DNA from: Phoronis australis
Taxonomy: Eukaryota; Phoronida; Phoronidae
Direction: 5' to 3'
Length of the DNA: 20,285 bases
Assembly (NCBI GenBank): GCA_002633005.1
Contig: NMRA01000709.1
Coordinates: 46,445-66,729 of the forward strand
Under the pieces are notes generated by a model. That model saw only the letters and a list, made by a program, of their open reading frames with translations. It was not told the DNA's origin and ran no database searches. A program made the translations under genes and the position numbers. Of this stretch, positions 17,829-20,285 are shown piece after piece; the first letter of the stretch is position 1, and every line of letters starts with the position of its first letter.

Positions 17829-18019
17829 GTATGAAGTGTCACAAAGTGAAAGATTTTCAACAATGTCTAGACGTGTCCACAGAGTCAGAACCTAAAGCCG
17901 TATCAGCAACACCTGAAACTCCGCAGTTTGTTCAAATGTATTCTAGAAATTATTTTTTCAGTGAAAGCATATTGTCTACATCTTCACCTACTAGTATTCG
18001 TGTCTACGACAATACATGA
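17829..18019 (+). CDS. Candidate exon, unknown product, stop at 18017 or earlier splice
   Basis: A pyrimidine-rich acceptor (TTTCATTTTTGCACTGTAG, last base 17828) is followed by 62 codons with a protein-like composition, including STESEPKAVSATPETPQF, then TGA at 18017-18019. The phase is compatible with the exon ending at 17475. Either this is the last exon, or an internal donor (for example CAAAT|GTATTC near 17938) leads on to the exon at 18907. No domain was recognised. Confidence 0.4.
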
Positions 18020-18906
18020 CATGGAAAATTGCATTTGTTGAAAACTCCAAGTCAGTTTTTTGTGAGGGTTACTAATTTGAATCAAATCATTCCAGCTTGC
18101 CAGTGTTAGAAATATTACTGAGCTTGCACTCATTAAGCCTACCCTACAGTTCTCAGAAAATGTAAAAGCCGTAGGCTTATTTGACCATGTCTCTCACAAT
18201 TATGAGCTTCTAAACTACACCAATTGAAATATCCCTGTTTAACGAGAACAAGGCAATCAAACATGCAAACTTCGATTCATATGTACGAACCATTATTCAT
18301 AATAACACTTGAATCGTAGATACAAACCATATCAAATGTATGAACAAAAATTCATGCATGTAAACCAACTTGAAAGATAAAACAAAAAACAGGGGTATGA
18401 AGTAACATCACATAATTACGTAAACATTTTCTAGTGATGGTGGTCATCATTCGTTTTCCCAAGGAGTCTAGCACTAAGCCAAATGGCAACATAAAATGTA
18501 TCTGTAGAAGAACTATGTTCTTACATGTTATTTGTATATCTGATTAGTTATTTTGTGTGCATGACTGTCCGTTTGTACATATCATGTTGTGGTTCGTATG
18601 TATAAATGAAGCGTTCTTCCATATGATGCAGTGTTTTGTGCGTATGACTCAAAGTCTNATGTTCTTACATGTTATTTGTATATCTGATTAGTTATTTTGT
18701 GTGCATGACTGTCCGTTTGTACACATCATGTTGTGATTCGTATGTATAAATGAAGCATTCTTCCATATGATGCAGTGTTTTGTGCGCATGACTCAAAGTC
18801 TCTACGTATGACTGCCTGGCACCCTCGATTAGTTGCTGACAAATGTTGAACTCGTGGTAACTTTCTTTATCACCTAAATGTGATTATGGCCATGGTATAT
18901 TTTCAG
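18020..18906. other. No firm exon; contains a single-N duplication
   Basis: A possible small exon starts after ACATTTTCTAG at 18435 (reading MVVIIRFPKESSTKPNGNIK) but has no clear donor. The rest is AT-rich, without recognised genes. Confidence 0.3.
18515..18801 (+). repeat. 143-bp direct duplication around a single N (18658)
   Basis: 18515-18657 and 18659-18801 are both 143 bp and differ at about four positions, all transitions. The N lies exactly between them. This fits two alleles or overlapping contig ends that were not merged. Confidence 0.93.
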
Positions 18907-18994
18907 TGGGATTGAGCTTTCTGGAATCTATGCAATTGATTCTGTCTGCGAAGACGAAGCCTTAATGTTTGTATCCAGGCCATTCACTACAAAG
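18907..18994 (+). CDS. Internal coding exon, unknown product
   Basis: The acceptor is TATATTTTCAG (last base 18906) and the donor ACAAAG|GTATGT at 18995. In the best frame the 88 nt are one base plus 29 codons: GIELSGIYAIDSVCEDEALM then FVSRPFTTK. It requires a preceding exon that leaves two bases, and it ends in phase 0. The splice sites and composition make a real exon likely, but no family was recognised. Confidence 0.55.
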
Positions 18995-19009
18995 GTATGT
19001 GAAAGTACT

Positions 19010-19226
19010 GGAGTCTGTTCCAAGAAATTGACAAGATCATTTTTGACTTAAGTCTAAGATTTGTCTTTAACTTCCAAACTTTGAAACTTCCAATTTTGGT
19101 AAGCTAAGACAAAACTTATGTCAAACACTTTCTTGAATTGGTTTTGAGACAAATTTAACTTTATTTTAAAATTTACTAAAAGTTGAAAATTGTCTTAGCA
19201 AAGTCAGTTCTGTTAGAACAGGCCCC
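19010..19226. mobile_element. Possible MITE with 11-bp imperfect terminal repeats
   Basis: GGAGTCTGTTC at 19010-19020 and GAACAGGCCCC at 19216-19226 pair at 9 of 11 positions. The interior has AT-rich segments with inverted similarity (ATTTGTCTT against AAGACAAA). No clear target-site duplication was found, so the call is weak. Confidence 0.3.
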
Positions 19227-20010
19227 TTAAAATTTGAGAGAACTAGTCAGTGCTCATGAATTATCTTGACAACAAACTATTTAGTGTTCTAACTGATGAT
19301 TGAATTGTGAAATATTTTGTGCATATATTTTGCATGGTATATTCCAATAAAATGGATTTTTCTACATGTCTGGTATGGTCAGGAATGGTGTGCGCAGGTT
19401 TCTCTTCTAAGCATGACTGAATTTTGCATACTCTGTTTACATGCACTGTATAAATTTGTGATTTGCAAAGATGTAACTAAAAGTAAATACATCAAAAAGG
19501 AGATGGGCAGCAGTTTTGGTGACCCTTTTGACTAAATACCACCTATTAGGTATGGTTTTATAGGTCATCCTGCAACTAATCTCGTCATATTTGTGTTTTT
19601 AACGTGACACATTGGTATTCCCAACTTATTTGAATATAGTGTAGGCAGAGTTGAATTCACTGATTGCATTTGCACCTACATGTCTTTGCGCCGAATTAGA
19701 CATTTTTTCTTTTTTGAAGTTGATTGCTGTATAATTTAAAACTTTATATTTAAAGGCAACGTTGGGAGTTTTTATCAGTAGCATAGACAATCCATGAAAT
19801 TTGTGACATCAAGTCATAAGTGTGTGTTCTGGATAGAATTTCCTAAATCTGTTTTCTGAGTTTTAAATATAGAGACCATGCGGTACATGGATTGTTTTTT
19901 TATCATAACTTAATCGTGGTTAGGCGATATGTGGTGAAATCCAATAAATACAGACTGACCAATGCTTTAAAAGAGAAACACTCAAACATTTTTGACTCTC
20001 TATATTACAG
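19227..20010. other. No firm exon
   Basis: At least one exon with a length of 2 modulo 3 should lie between 18994 and 20011 if the flanking exons belong to one gene. A 72-codon ORF at 19317-19535 contains a possible segment after GTGCGCAG (19395), but its acceptor is poor. Confidence 0.3.
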
Positions 20011-20063
20011 GCTATTGATTGATGTTTCTGAGGACCTAGCATGCAATGACCTGGACGATAACT
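20011..20063 (+). CDS. Internal coding exon, acidic, unknown product
   Basis: The acceptor is TCTCTATATTACAG (last base 20010) and the donor GTAAGTGC at 20064, both strong. Only one frame is open: one base, then LLIDVSEDLACNDLDDN, then T. That T joins CT of the next exon to give Ser in frame. It is acidic and rich in Asp. Confidence 0.6.
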
Positions 20064-20204
20064 GTAAGTGCAACATAACCATTGTGTACACATTTAAATT
20101 ATGAGTTATCCAATTTTTAATAAAAATACATCATTATTGTTCAGTGCTGACAATGTTAATGTATTTATTGAAATATATCTTCTACTGACGATTGGTCATA
20201 ATAG

Positions 20205-20275
20205 CTCAGTGCATGGACAGCAATGAATCTCAGGTTGGAAGCCCTGACAGGACAGAAATCCTTTCACAGTACTAA
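20205..20275 (+). CDS. Probable terminal exon of the same unknown gene
   Basis: After ATTGGTCATAATAG (last base 20204) the frame set by the 20011-20063 exon continues as S-QCMDSNESQVGSPDRTEILS-QY, then TAA at 20273-20275. The serine/acidic composition matches the preceding exon. The acceptor's pyrimidine tract is weak. Alternatively CAG|GTTGGA at 20232 could be a donor, with the gene running past the window. Confidence 0.5.
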
Positions 20276-20285
20276 CCATTAGGTC

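Noticed and set aside
1-20285. CRISPR array, prokaryotic operon or defence system
   Set aside because: No regular repeat-spacer pattern and no long ORFs; splice sites and metazoan transposons show a eukaryotic genome.

Overview
The window is eukaryotic, almost certainly from a metazoan. It is AT-rich, has no long ORFs, no operon spacing and no Shine-Dalgarno context, but it has short exons with consensus splice signals and many decayed transposons. Two non-LTR retrotransposon reverse-transcriptase remnants, a Ty3-type gag and tRNA-like repeat heads fit an invertebrate such as a marine deuterostome or another highly heterozygous animal. The species cannot be fixed from the sequence.

Left third, minus strand (about 1240-6260): the 5' part of a phospholipase D gene of the animal PLD1/PLD2 (PX-PH) type. 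Five short coding exons (4824-5007 with the start codon, 3838-3973, 2552-2692, 1965-2061, 1240-1305) join in perfect phase to give 208 codons. They contain an acidic N-terminus, the PLD-type segment before the PX domain, and most of the PX domain with its RRYKHFHELHREL core. The PH domain and the HKD catalytic motifs would lie beyond the left edge. A non-coding first exon probably ends at 6254, with a CpG-rich promoter-like zone at about 6290-7420.

Middle (7300-11150): no gene was recognised. This part holds tRNA-like repeat heads, a 41/42-bp minisatellite (7587-8210) with a diverged relative at 10905-11155, and a perfect 32-bp-arm hairpin at 10589-10656.

Transposon-rich stretch (11165-14430): a decayed reverse transcriptase on the minus strand (11165-11550), another on the plus strand (12440-13070), and an open Ty3-type gag (13847-14429) cut off by an assembly gap.

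Right part, plus strand (15590-20275): a TATA-like/NRF-1-like promoter is followed by a small basic protein exon (15868-16080, splice donor after it). Further candidate exons follow at 17141, 17341-17475, 17829-18019, 18907-18994, 20011-20063 and 20205-20275. Some of these join in phase, and whether they form one gene or two is unresolved.

Six single-base N characters break the sequence. At least four are flanked by near-identical direct copies, the mark of unmerged overlapping contig ends or haplotypes. Local structure from 12 kb rightwards should be read with that in mind. No convincing undescribed biological system was found.
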